DNA of 64,000 nucleotides, from the NCBI RefSeq assembly GCF_019802345.1, contig NZ_JAINDZ010000006.1, positions 100,888-164,887 on the forward strand. Direction: 5' to 3'. The translations under genes were made by a program, and so were the position numbers. Positions 34,480 through 45,057 of this stretch are shown in pieces. This DNA comes from Methylosinus sp. Sm6. Its GTDB lineage: Bacteria; Pseudomonadota; Alphaproteobacteria; Rhizobiales; Beijerinckiaceae. Below the pieces are notes generated by a model. That model was not told the DNA's origin and searched no databases. It saw only the letters and a list, made by a program, of their open reading frames with translations. Position 1 is the first letter of the stretch, and the number at the start of each line of letters is the position of its first letter.

Positions 34480-35979
34480 ATGATCTACGATCTTCTCATC
34501 GTCGGCGGCGGCGTCAATGGCTGCGCCATCGCCCGCGACGCCGCCGGGCGGGGGCTGCGCGTCCTGCTCGTCGAGCAGACGGACCTCGCCGCGGCGACCT
34601 CCTCTGCCTCGACCAAGCTGATCCACGGCGGTCTGCGCTATCTCGAGCAATTTGAGTTCCGCCTCGTCCATGAGGCTTTGGCCGAGCGCGAGCTGCTGCT
34701 CGCCGCCGCGCCGCATATCATTCGCCCGCTGCAGTTCATCCTGCCGCACGAGCGCTCGGTGCGCCCGGCCTGGCTGGTGCGGCTCGGTCTCTTTCTCTAC
34801 GACCATCTCGCGCGGCGACAGCGGATACCCGGCTCCAGCACCGCGCCGCTCGCGGGCTCCGCCTATGGCGCGCCGCTGGAGCGCGCCTATCGGCTCGGCT
34901 TCTCTTATTACGACTGCCGGGTCGACGATTCGCGCCTCGTCGTGCTGGAGGCGATCGACGCGCGCGAGCGCGGCGCGGAGCTGCGCATCGGCGCCAAGCT
35001 CGTCGGCGCCCGCCGCGACGGCGACGCCTGGCTCGCTTCCGTCGCCGGCCCCGACGGCCGCGTCGAGAGCGTCGGCGCCCGCGCGCTGGTCAACGCCTCG
35101 GGCCCCTGGGTCTCGGAGACGCTGACGCAGCGGCTCGATCTGCGCTCGAGCAAGCATGTGCGGCTGGTCAAAGGCTCGCACATCGTGACGCGCCGGCTCT
35201 ATGAGGGCGAGCACGCCTATATTCTGCAGCGCCCGGACAGGCGCATCGTCTTCGTCATTCCCTTCGAGGAGGATTTCACGCTCATCGGCGCCACCGACGC
35301 GCCCTTCTTCGGCGCGCCGGGGCCGGTCGCGATCGACGCCGACGAGATCGACTATCTCGTCGCCGGCGTCGATCATGTCTTCCGGGAAAAGATCGGGCGC
35401 GGGGACATCGTCTGGAGCTATTCGGGCCTGCGGCCGCTGTTCGACGACGGCGCGCTCGAAGCTTCCGTCGTCACGCGCGACTACGCCTTCGATCTCGCGC
35501 GGGAGGAGGGGGCGCCGGCCCTGTCGGTGTTCGGCGGCAAGATCACCACGGCGCGGCGGCTCGCCGAACATGCGCTCGACGCGCTCGCGCCGTTTTTTCC
35601 GCGGCTCGGCCCCGCCTGGACCGCGCGCGCGACGCTTCCCGGCGGCGACCTCGGTCCGGGCGGCTTCGACGATTTTCTCCGCGAGGCGATGCGCGCCAAG
35701 CCCTTTCTCGACCCTCGCCTCGCGCGCCGGCTCGCCCATGCCTATGGGACGCGGCTCTGGCGCTTTCTCGAGACGGCGCGCTCGATGGAGGATCTCGGCG
35801 CCGATTTCGGCTGCGGCCTGACCGAGGCGGAGCTCGCCTATCTTCGCGATGAGGAATGGGCGCGCTCGGCCGAGGATGTGCTGTGGCGGCGCTCCAAGCT
35901 CGGCCTGCGCCTGGATGTGAGGCAGCAGGCGCGGCTGGCGCGCGCCTTCACGCCGCCCGCGGCGGGTGATTCAGGCTGA
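34480..35979 (+). CDS. glpD: Glycerol-3-phosphate dehydrogenase (FAD, respiratory)
   Basis: The 499-residue membrane-associated flavoenzyme oxidises sn-glycerol 3-phosphate to dihydroxyacetone phosphate and passes electrons to ubiquinone. An N-terminal FAD motif (DLLIVGGGVNGCAIARDAAG), the STKLIHGGLRYLE segment and FAD-contact IGATDAPF are all family hallmarks. The start ATG follows gccGGAGgccgcc. It stands alone with no glpK, glpF or glpR nearby. Confidence 0.96.
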   Translation: MIYDLLIVGGGVNGCAIARDAAGRGLRVLLVEQTDLAAATSSASTKLIHGGLRYLEQFEFRLVHEALAERELLLAAAPHIIRPLQFILPHERSVRPAWLVRLGLFLYDHLARRQRIPGSSTAPLAGSAYGAPLERAYRLGFSYYDCRVDDSRLVVLEAIDARERGAELRIGAKLVGARRDGDAWLASVAGPDGRVESVGARALVNASGPWVSETLTQRLDLRSSKHVRLVKGSHIVTRRLYEGEHAYILQRPDRRIVFVIPFEEDFTLIGATDAPFFGAPGPVAIDADEIDYLVAGVDHVFREKIGRGDIVWSYSGLRPLFDDGALEASVVTRDYAFDLAREEGAPALSVFGGKITTARRLAEHALDALAPFFPRLGPAWTARATLPGGDLGPGGFDDFLREAMRAKPFLDPRLARRLAHAYGTRLWRFLETARSMEDLGADFGCGLTEAELAYLRDEEWARSAEDVLWRRSKLGLRLDVRQQARLARAFTPPAAGDSG

Positions 35980-36093
35980 TGCGATTGGGCTCGACCTCGT
36001 CGCCGCGCTCCGGGCTCGCAGCATTGATGCGATTCGGCCGGTCGCGAGTCCGCAGCCCGTCGCAGGCGAGCGCGGCGTGATCCTGGCGTGCTT

Positions 36094-36564
36094 CTAGCAA
36101 TTTGCTGCTCGCACGCCGTCGCCGTCCAACAATACCGCTCCTTGGCCGTCAGCGCCGAGCCGGTCGGAAGGATTGCGCAGCGGGCAATCCTCCAAGGACA
36201 GGCAGCCACAGCCGATGCAGCCGTCCAAATGGTCGCGCAGTCGGGTCAATCCGTCGATCCGCGCCTGCAGCGCACGCCGCCAATTGGCGATCAACTCGCG
36301 GACGGCCGCAGCCGTCGGCTGTTTCCCGGCCGGGACCGGCTTCAGGAGGTCGATGATCTCCGCGAGCGGGACGCCGAGGCGTTGCGCCACTCGGATAATG
36401 GCGATCCTCCGCAGAATGTCGCGCGAGAAGCGTCGCTGATTGCCGCGGCTGCGAATCGACGCGATCAGCCCCTTGGCTTCATAGAAGTGAAGAGTCGAAA
36501 TGGGGACCCCGCTTCGCTGCGCCACCTCGCCGACGGTCAGCAGCTGCGCAAGCTTTGTGGTCAT
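36094..36564 (-). CDS. soxR: Redox-sensitive transcriptional activator SoxR
   Basis: The 156-residue MerR-family protein has the SoxR helix-turn-helix (LLTVGEVAQRSGVPISTLHFYEAKGLI) and the [2Fe-2S] ligand motif CIGCGCLSLEDC (C-x2-C-x-C-x5-C) near the C-terminus. Oxidation of the cluster by redox-cycling compounds switches target promoters on. It is divergent from an SDR gene, and the SoxR box (36582-36599) lies between the two, 18 bases from the soxR start. Confidence 0.97.
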   Translation of the reverse strand: MTTKLAQLLTVGEVAQRSGVPISTLHFYEAKGLIASIRSRGNQRRFSRDILRRIAIIRVAQRLGVPLAEIIDLLKPVPAGKQPTAAAVRELIANWRRALQARIDGLTRLRDHLDGCIGCGCLSLEDCPLRNPSDRLGADGQGAVLLDGDGVRAANC

Positions 36565-36577
36565 GACGATTGCCCTC

Positions 36578-36608
36578 TTGACCTCAACTTAACTCGAGGT
36601 TTTATACA
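36578..36608 (+). promoter_or_regulatory. SoxR box within a 19-base-spacer promoter, facing the SDR gene
   Basis: CCTCAACTTAACTCGAGG (36582-36599) differs at only two positions from the consensus dyad CCTCAAGTTAACTTGAGG. It sits between TTGACC (36578-36583) and TATACA (36603-36608), 19 bases apart, the overlong spacer SoxR corrects. Transcription would run right toward the SDR gene at 36726 and leave soxR on the other strand. Confidence 0.9.
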
Positions 36609-36725
36609 GGCTGTCGGCTTGTCGGTGCAAGCCCTTCGGTCTTGCGCGACCGAAGTGTCTCTCGGAGACGCCGCCCGAGGTCGTTTGCGAGCGGGCGCGC
36701 CTCCGCCTCTTCTGGGACGGACAAA

Positions 36726-37451
36726 ATGGAAACGAATGAGATTCTCGCCTTGGTCAGCGGCGCTAATCGGGGCATCGGACTTGCCGTAGCGACTGGCCTC
36801 GCGCGGCGAGGCGTGCATGTGCTGCTCGGATGCCGTGACATCGGGCGGGGCGAAGCGGCCTGCGCTCCCCTGCAGGCGGAAGGGTTGAATCTGCGACCGG
36901 CGCAACTCGACACGACGGACGAAGACAGCGTTTCGACCCTCGCCGCATCGATCGCGCGGGATTACGGCCGCCTGGATATTCTGATCAACAACGCCGGCAT
37001 CGGACTGGACTATGATCCGAGGTTGTCGGTGGTCGAACGAATGCAACGGACGCTGGCCGTCAACGTCATCGGAACCGTCCGATTGACCGAGGCGATGGCC
37101 CCGCTTCTGTCGAAGTCCAACCGCGCGCGAGTCGTGAATGTCTCCTCCGAACTGAGTTCGTTCGGGCAACGCTCCAAGCCGGATTGGGGTTACGCCGGGG
37201 TTGCGATGCCGACTTATCAAGCGTCCAAGGCGGCGTTGAATTCGTTGACGCTCAGTTATGCTCGGCTGCTCGAGGACAAGCGAATCAAGGTCAATGCGAT
37301 CTGCCCCGGGTACACGGCAACCGAGGCGACCAATTTCGATGGATCGCGCACTCCGGAGCAAGCAGCGACGATCGCCATCAAATTCGCGCTGCTCGCGGAC
37401 GATGGGCCAACCGGCGTGTTCGTCAAGGAGGACGGTGAATTGCCTTGGTAG
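36726..37451 (+). CDS. Short-chain dehydrogenase/reductase, probable SoxR target
   Basis: The 241-residue SDR has the NAD(P) site VSGANRGIGLAVA (about 10-22), the NNAG motif (INNAGIG), catalytic Ser in VNVSSELSSFG and YxxxK as YQASKAALN. It resembles carbonyl-reductase-like SDRs. An Arg two residues after the second Gly (GANRGIG) suggests NADPH. The ATG at 36726 is preferred. The SoxR-box promoter lies about 120 bases upstream, so it probably reduces quinones or carbonyls formed under redox stress (inference). Confidence 0.9.
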   Translation: METNEILALVSGANRGIGLAVATGLARRGVHVLLGCRDIGRGEAACAPLQAEGLNLRPAQLDTTDEDSVSTLAASIARDYGRLDILINNAGIGLDYDPRLSVVERMQRTLAVNVIGTVRLTEAMAPLLSKSNRARVVNVSSELSSFGQRSKPDWGYAGVAMPTYQASKAALNSLTLSYARLLEDKRIKVNAICPGYTATEATNFDGSRTPEQAATIAIKFALLADDGPTGVFVKEDGELPW

Positions 37452-37666
37452 GCCGCGATCGACCGAACGATCGTCTGCAGTGAGAGGCGAGGATATGGCG
37501 CGCAACGAGCGATCGGAGGCAGTCCGATCGCCTGTTGCGCCGAACCCATGTCGGAGCCGTTGTCGCTATAGCGCGCTGTTCGGCGGCTCGGCCTCGACGC
37601 CGCCACCGGCTCCTTCTCGCGCCCCCGTTCGTGGAGGTCGAGATTTCGCTCGCGGCCGAGGCGGCG

Positions 37667-37837
37667 TCACTCGACATGCGGCCGAGCGAAACGCGCCAAG
37701 CCGCAATTGCCGAAAGCCGCACGCAGCGTCTCCTCGATCCGCTCGCCGATCTCGCGGTGATACATGTAGTTGGTGTCGACGATCTTGCGATAGGTGCGCC
37801 AGGCGGCGAAAAATGCGTCTGCGGCGGGATCGGGCAT
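37667..37837 (-). pseudogene. Truncated SAM-methyltransferase-like fragment (56 aa)
   Basis: The minus strand encodes 56 residues from an ATG at 37837, starting MPDPAADAFFAAWRTYRKIV and ending FARPHVE. The 'W..Yrkivd.nym.H.e.......l' pattern resembles the N-terminus of class I SAM methyltransferases, just before the glycine-rich motif I. The stop comes before that motif, and no continuation is found in the other frames for the next 200 bases. It may be a decayed gene or a short functional protein. A GAGAG ribosome-site-like string precedes the start. Confidence 0.5.
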
Positions 37838-37990
37838 GGGTCGTCTCTCGTGGTTGTCTCACGCGATCGGCGCGCCTCATAGCATGGTTTGCCGCCGCGT
37901 CATCGCCGCCGGCGCCGAAAGCTCCGGCATATTGTCGTCGCAAACATCTGGCCAATTGGCGGCGGTTCGTCGATGCGGAAAGGGGAGATG

Positions 37991-40267
<2,277 letters not shown>

Positions 40268-40582
40268 AGAGCGGAGCGCTCGCGTCACACGAACCGAAGC
40301 GCCGAATGCCCCCTCCCTCACCCTCCCCGGCTTCGCGGGAGAGGGGCGGCGGACGTGTCGCGCATCGTTGATGAAACGCCAAATCTGCTCCCTCTCTCGC
40401 GAAGCGACGCGAAGCGGGGGAGGGCTGGAGAGAGGGGGCGCCGAGCGCCCTTCATTTATCGACGCAAGTCTCTAGCGGCGTGCGTCATCCAATTCGATGT
40501 GTTCGAAGAGCGAGCCCGAAGGCTCGCGGTCCAGGGGCCGGATTTGGACCGCGAGCCTTCGGGCTCGCTCTCCAGAGGGGCG
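40268..40582. repeat. Cluster of palindromic repeats (families A and B) between maeB and a small gene
   Basis: No gene is seen. Two family B structures lie at about 40310-40346 (ccctccc...cttcgcgggagagggg) and 40389-40436 (cctctctcgcgaagcg...gcgggggaggg...gagaggg). An exact inverted pair of family A copies follows at 40510-40532 and 40546-40568. The block fills nearly the whole interval. Confidence 0.8.
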
Positions 40583-40804
40583 TCACAGATGCGCCGCCAC
40601 GGCGAGCGAGGTGAGCGCGGAGGCCGGCGCGCTTTCGCCGATCAGATCGACCGCCGCGTCGCGCGCGGTCTCGGCGCTGTCGAACACGCGCCCCTCGAGC
40701 ACGCGAAACGAACGCTTGGCCGCATAGAAGCGATAGCCGTCGTCCTCGCGCGTCACCAATCCCACGGCGTCCTCGCCGAGCTCGATGATGTATGTGTCGG
40801 ACAT
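40583..40804 (-). CDS. Small hypothetical protein (73 aa)
   Basis: The product begins MSDTYIIELGEDAVGLVTRE and continues with DGYRFYAAKRSFRVLEGRVF. It looks like a small alpha/beta protein: short strands then an Ala-rich helix (SAETARDAAVDLIG). I do not name a family. The ATG at 40804 follows gatcAGGAGggcgc. It is divergent from the PiT transporter. Codon usage and the ribosome site support a real gene. Confidence 0.7.
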   Translation of the reverse strand: MSDTYIIELGEDAVGLVTREDDGYRFYAAKRSFRVLEGRVFDSAETARDAAVDLIGESAPASALTSLAVAAHL

Positions 40805-40884
40805 GCGCCCTCCTGATCTCGCCGCGCGGTCGTTCTCGAACCTTATGCGCGAGCGATGGTCAGCCGCTTCGCTCATGCAGTCAA

Positions 40885-40900
40885 ATGAAATGATTTTCAT
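40885..40900. promoter_or_regulatory. Inverted repeat upstream of the phosphate transporter
   Basis: ATGAAA-TGAT-TTTCAT is a perfect 6-base dyad in the divergent region between the small gene and the PiT transporter. A regulator is not identified, and it does not match the Pho box (CTGTCAT repeats). Confidence 0.35.
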
Positions 40901-40986
40901 GAAGCGAGCCGGTCGCCCCAACGTCACGACTCTGTTGCATGTCGCTGGTTGGTAAGGGCGTTGTTCGCTCGTTAGGAGTTTCGACT

Positions 40987-42612
40987 ATGACGTCCTTGGC
41001 AACCAGCGTCGAGCTGCCCGATGATCGCGAGGGTCATGATCCCAAGCCTCGACTGGATCATCCGCTCGACATTCGCGCGCTTCTCGTCTTTCTCGGCGTG
41101 ATCGCGCTCGGCCTCGCCTTCACCGCCTTCAGCATCTATCAGGACCTCGTCGAATCCGGCGCGCTGGTCACGACCTATCTTCCCTTCGTCCTGCTCGGCG
41201 TCGCCTTGCTCATCGCGCTCGGCTTCGAGTTCGTGAACGGCTTCCACGACACCGCCAATGCCGTGGCGACCGTCATCTACACCCATTCCATGCCGGCGCC
41301 GGTCGCCGTCGTCTGGTCGGGCTTCTTCAATTTCCTCGGCGTGCTGTTCTCGACCGGCGCGGTCGCCTTCGGCATCGTCTCGCTGCTGCCGGTGGAGCTC
41401 ATCCTGCAAGTCGGCTCGCAGGCAGGCTTCGCCATGGTGTTCGCGCTGCTCATCGCGGCGATCATGTGGAATCTCGGCACCTGGTGGCTCGGCCTGCCGG
41501 CCTCCTCCTCGCATACGCTGATCGGCTCCATCATCGGCGTCGGCATCGCCAACGCCCTCATGCGCGGCCGCGATGGAACCTCCGGCGTCGATTGGGGCAA
41601 GGCGACCGACATCGGCTATTCGCTGCTGCTGTCGCCGGTCGTCGGCTTCGTTTCCGCGGCGTTGCTGCTGCTCGTGCTGAAATTCATCATCCGCAAGCCG
41701 GAACTCTACAAGGAGCCCAAGGGGCAGGCCGCGCCGCCCTGGTGGATTCGCAGCCTTCTGGTGCTCACCTGCACCGGCGTCTCCTTCGCGCACGGCTCCA
41801 ATGACGGCCAGAAGGGCATGGGCCTGATCATGCTGATCCTGATCGGCACGGTGCCGACCTCCTATGCGCTGAACCGGGCGCTGCCGGCGAGCCATCTCGA
41901 GAGCTTCGCCAAGGCTTCGCATGCGGCCTCGAAGGTCGTGGAGGCCAAGGCGGCAGGCTATAATGTCCTCGGCGACCCGCGTCCGGCGGTGACCAATTAT
42001 GTCGCGCAACATCAGCTGAACGAAGGGACCTATCCGTCGCTCGCCGTGCTGATCCGCGACATTTCTCATCAGATCGAGACCTATGGATCGATCTCGAAGA
42101 TCCCCTTCGCCGCGGTCGGCAATACGCGCAACGACATCTATCTCGCCTCGGAGGCGCTGCGCTTCCTCGCCAAGGACAAGGCGTCGGAGCTTTCCGACTC
42201 CGACAAGAAAGTGCTGAAGGACTATAAGGAGCAGATCGATCAGGCGACCAAATTCATCCCGCTCTGGGTGAAGATCGCCGTCGCCATCGCGCTCGGCCTC
42301 GGCACGATGATCGGCTGGAAGCGCATCGTCGTCACCGTCGGCGAGAAGATCGGCAAGCAGCATCTGACCTATGGCCAGGGCGCTTCGGCCGAGCTCGTCG
42401 CCATGGGGACGATCGCGGCCGCAGATATGTACGGCATGCCGGTGTCGACCACCCATGTGCTCTCCTCCGGCGTCGCCGGAACCATGGCGGCCAATGGCGC
42501 CGGCGTGCAGGCGGCGACGATCCAGAAGCTGCTGATGGCCTGGGTGCTGACTCTGCCGGCCGCGATCCTGCTGTCGGCTTCGCTCTACTTCCTGCTGCGG
42601 CAGGTGATGTGA
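40987..42612 (+). CDS. Inorganic phosphate transporter, PiT family
   Basis: The 541-residue membrane protein has the two inverted PiT signatures, GFEFVNGFHDTANAVATVIYT (about 78-98) and GVSFAHGSNDGQKGMGLIM (about 270-288). About ten transmembrane helices are present. A hydrophilic cytosolic insert of about 110 residues (about 320-430) lies in the middle. It probably couples metal-phosphate uptake to protons. The ATG at 40987 follows tAGGAGtttcgact, and is better than the upstream ATG at 40939. Confidence 0.93.
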   Translation: MTSLATSVELPDDREGHDPKPRLDHPLDIRALLVFLGVIALGLAFTAFSIYQDLVESGALVTTYLPFVLLGVALLIALGFEFVNGFHDTANAVATVIYTHSMPAPVAVVWSGFFNFLGVLFSTGAVAFGIVSLLPVELILQVGSQAGFAMVFALLIAAIMWNLGTWWLGLPASSSHTLIGSIIGVGIANALMRGRDGTSGVDWGKATDIGYSLLLSPVVGFVSAALLLLVLKFIIRKPELYKEPKGQAAPPWWIRSLLVLTCTGVSFAHGSNDGQKGMGLIMLILIGTVPTSYALNRALPASHLESFAKASHAASKVVEAKAAGYNVLGDPRPAVTNYVAQHQLNEGTYPSLAVLIRDISHQIETYGSISKIPFAAVGNTRNDIYLASEALRFLAKDKASELSDSDKKVLKDYKEQIDQATKFIPLWVKIAVAIALGLGTMIGWKRIVVTVGEKIGKQHLTYGQGASAELVAMGTIAAADMYGMPVSTTHVLSSGVAGTMAANGAGVQAATIQKLLMAWVLTLPAAILLSASLYFLLRQVM

Positions 42613-42732
42613 CGGGCGACGGGGCGGCTCCCGGCCGCCCCTTATCCCCTGAACGCTGCGCCGCGAATCGGCGGCTCGGCTTGATGTCTCCCGTCCCTCC
42701 GCCTAATTGGAGAAGCGAGAAAGGGCGGGAGC

Positions 42733-43335
42733 ATGAGCATTACGGACAGCCGGGGTCACGCAGTTTCGGGCGAAGTCGTCGATCGGGCCGATCCGCGCCG
42801 GGCGCGGCTGCACAAATTGATCGACACGCATTCTCTGCAGCGGGGCGAGTTCACCCTCTCCTCGGGCCGCAAGAGCAATTATCTGTTTCAGCTGCGGCAG
42901 ACGACCATGCTGCCGGAGGGCGCGCATCTTCTCGGCGACGTCATCGTCGATTTCATGAAGGCGCATGATCTTGCCTGCGTCGGCGGCCTCGCCGTCGGCG
43001 CTATTCCGATGGTCTCGGCCATTCTGGTGCTCAGCCACGCCAAAGGCGCGCCGGTGGACGCCTTCTTCGTGCGCAAGGAGGCGAAGTCGCATGGCGCGCT
43101 GGAGCGCATCGACGGCCATGTGCGCGCGGGCGCCGATGTGCTGATCGTCGACGATGTGGCGACATCCGGCGGCTCGATCCTGAAATCGATCGAGGGGTTG
43201 CGCGCGGAATATCCGAGCTGCCGCGCGACCAAGGCGCTCGTCGTGGTCGATCGCGAGGAGGGCGCGACGGAAGCGCTGGCGGAGCAGGGGGTCGCGCTCT
43301 ACGCGCTGTTCAAGCGAAGCGAATTCGAAATCTGA
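42733..43335 (+). CDS. pyrE: Orotate phosphoribosyltransferase
   Basis: The 200-residue enzyme converts orotate and PRPP to orotidine monophosphate in pyrimidine synthesis. The PRPP-binding motif is VLIVDDVATSGGS (about 136-148), and FTLSSGRKSNYLFQLR and FFVRKEAKSHG are OPRTase hallmarks. A GGGAG ribosome site precedes the ATG. It follows the PiT transporter by 120 bases. Confidence 0.96.
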   Translation: MSITDSRGHAVSGEVVDRADPRRARLHKLIDTHSLQRGEFTLSSGRKSNYLFQLRQTTMLPEGAHLLGDVIVDFMKAHDLACVGGLAVGAIPMVSAILVLSHAKGAPVDAFFVRKEAKSHGALERIDGHVRAGADVLIVDDVATSGGSILKSIEGLRAEYPSCRATKALVVVDREEGATEALAEQGVALYALFKRSEFEI

Positions 43336-43354
43336 GCCATGGCGGCGACGAACC

Positions 43355-43372
43355 GCGAGCCTCGAGGCTCGC
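43355..43372. repeat. Single family A palindrome after pyrE
   Basis: gcgagcctcgaggctcgc is a perfect palindrome, 19 bases after the pyrE stop and 43 before the cytochrome start. It may help end the pyrE transcript, but no T-run follows. Confidence 0.7.
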
Positions 43373-43415
43373 TCTCGATGCTTTGAAGCCTATGACGCCG
43401 AGCGGGAGGTTCGAA

Positions 43416-43739
43416 ATGAGCAAGACGATCGCAACGGCTCTCTGTCTCGCCGCGCTCGCCGGCGCCGCTCGGGCGCAGACCGCCGACCCCGCCATGGGCA
43501 AACGTCTTTCCGCCTCGGTCTGCGTCGAATGCCATCGCATCGACGCCGACACGCCGGCCAAGAATCCCGAGTCGAAGGCTCCGAGCTTCGTGGACGTCGC
43601 CCGCCTGCCCTCGACCAATGAGCTGGCGATCAAAGTCTTTCTGCGCACGTCTCATGCGAACATGCCGAATTTCATCCTCTTGCCGGAGGAGATCGATTCG
43701 GTGGCCGCTTACATCGTCGGCCTCGCCCGCCAGAAATAG
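43416..43739 (+). CDS. Small exported cytochrome c (107 aa)
   Basis: A signal peptide (MSKTIATALCLAALAGAARAQ) precedes a monoheme domain with heme site CVECH (LSASVCVECHRID). A Met in ANMPNFILLPEEID (about 85) is the axial ligand, and the C-terminal helix is IDSVAAYIVGLARQK. The ATG at 43416 has a gcGGGAGGttcgaa ribosome site. It is more distantly related to the two cytochromes at 22370-23123. The partner is unknown. Confidence 0.9.
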   Translation: MSKTIATALCLAALAGAARAQTADPAMGKRLSASVCVECHRIDADTPAKNPESKAPSFVDVARLPSTNELAIKVFLRTSHANMPNFILLPEEIDSVAAYIVGLARQK

Positions 43740-43753
43740 CTGAAATCGGGGAA

Positions 43754-43776
43754 GCGAGCCCGAAGGCTCGCGGTCC
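43754..43776. repeat. Single family A repeat after the cytochrome c gene
   Basis: These 23 bases (gcgagcccgaaggctcgc plus ggtcc) are identical to the copies at 31670 and 40510. They begin 15 bases after the cytochrome stop. Confidence 0.8.
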
Positions 43777-43826
43777 AGGCGCGCGCAAAAGGCGCGTCGG
43801 GACGAGGGCGCTGGGCCTCGCGACGA

Positions 43827-44228
43827 CTAATGCAGCGAGCGCGGCCGCTCCGGCGGCGTCTCGGCGGGGACCACGGCGAGCGGGCTCGCCTGATGATGGA
43901 CGAGCCGCCAAGCGCCGCCCGTGAAGCGGAACCAATTGGTCGCGACCAGCGCCGCGCCGCCCACCACCTCGACGCAGAGCACGCGCCCGTCCGCGCCCGA
44001 AACCAGCGCGCGCTCGTTGCGGCGCACGATCGGCTCCTGCATCGGATTGCGCAGAATATCGCGATAGGAGGCGAGCACCGCCTCTCGGCCGATCAGCGCC
44101 GGCCAGCCGGGATGAATGCAGGCGACGTCGTCCTCGCCCCACAGGGCGCTCATGCGATCGATGTCGCCCTCGATAAAGGCGCGGTAATAAGCGGCGTTGG
44201 CCGCCAGCAGCGAGGCTTCGTCGGACAT
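43827..44228 (-). CDS. NTF2-like/SnoaL-type protein (133 aa)
   Basis: The sequence ASLLAANAAYYRAFIEGDIDRMSALW is followed by DVACIHPGWPALIGREAVLASY and NWFRFTGGAWRLVHHQASP. This is the fold and sequence type of NTF2-like 'SnoaL/DUF4440' proteins, which have diverse hydrolase, isomerase or binding roles. No catalytic assignment is possible. The ATG at 44228 is used, because the upstream extension has no family match. Confidence 0.8.
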   Translation of the reverse strand: MSDEASLLAANAAYYRAFIEGDIDRMSALWGEDDVACIHPGWPALIGREAVLASYRDILRNPMQEPIVRRNERALVSGADGRVLCVEVVGGAALVATNWFRFTGGAWRLVHHQASPLAVVPAETPPERPRSLH

Positions 44229-44284
44229 GGCGGCAGAATGCGCCGCACGCCGACGGAAAGCAACGGCTTCGCCGGCTTCGCCGC

Positions 44285-44950
44285 TCAGCGTTGCGCCTGC
44301 AGCTCGTCCCGCTCGGATCTGCGGCGCTCGCCGATCGCCGAGGCCAGCACGAGGCTGAACAGAGCCGCCGCCATGCACCAGACCGAATACCAGGCCGGCC
44401 GGTTCTCGATCAGCGCCAGCACGAAGGTCGCCAGCACCGCCCAGCCGAACAGCGCGACGCCGCGCCGGCGGCTCGCGACGAGTGGAACCACGGTGAGCGT
44501 CACATAGAGAAAATGGACCAGCAGCGGCGGACGGTCGAACAAAGGATCATAGGCGAGCGAATGCCGCACGACGGAGAGGTCGACGCCGTCGCAGGCGACG
44601 AGCCGCGCGGTCAGATAGGTCGCGACCACGGCGCCGACGCCGGTCATGGCCAGCCACAGCCGGCGCCGCTCGGGGTCGGTCTCGGCGCAGGACGCCGCAT
44701 AAGGGGTGAGCACGGGCCAGAGAGCGAAGGCGATCAGCGTGTAGAGGAAGCGGAAGGGCTGGCCGGCCTGCCAGTCGCCGATGGTCAGCCAGACGGCGCC
44801 CTCGGTGAGCTGATGTACGGAGAAAACGAAAGGAAAGGCTGCGAAGGCCAGCATGCGCCGATCGCGGCGCAGAGCCTTCGTCACCATGCCATAGCCCGCG
44901 AGCCCGAGGCCGATCGCGGCCGTGAGGCTCGCCTCGAGGGAATAGCACAT
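44285..44950 (-). CDS. Seven-TM-like integral membrane protein (DUF6629-like)
   Basis: The 221-residue protein starts MCYSLEASLTAAIGLGLAG, a start typical of a family of uncharacterised inner-membrane proteins. It has about seven hydrophobic spans, with conserved-looking FSVHQLTEGAVWL and PAWYSVWCMAAALFS. The function is unknown. The start at 44950 is chosen for that signature N-terminus. It is likely on the same strand unit as the NTF2-like gene, with a 56-base gap. Confidence 0.75.
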   Translation of the reverse strand: MCYSLEASLTAAIGLGLAGYGMVTKALRRDRRMLAFAAFPFVFSVHQLTEGAVWLTIGDWQAGQPFRFLYTLIAFALWPVLTPYAASCAETDPERRRLWLAMTGVGAVVATYLTARLVACDGVDLSVVRHSLAYDPLFDRPPLLVHFLYVTLTVVPLVASRRRGVALFGWAVLATFVLALIENRPAWYSVWCMAAALFSLVLASAIGERRRSERDELQAQR

Positions 44951-45057
44951 GGCGCTTCGTCGCCGAAATTGCGGGGCGCTCGATCGGCGCGCCCTGTTCG
45001 CCGGCCGCAAGGGCGGAGATTAAGCGAGGACTGGCGCCTGCGCCAGAGCGGTTTTCG

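Noticed and set aside
40930..40950. A possible Pho box before the PiT transporter
   Set aside because: The GTCAC-N4-CTGTT match is too weak against the CTGTCAT-type repeats to claim PhoB control.
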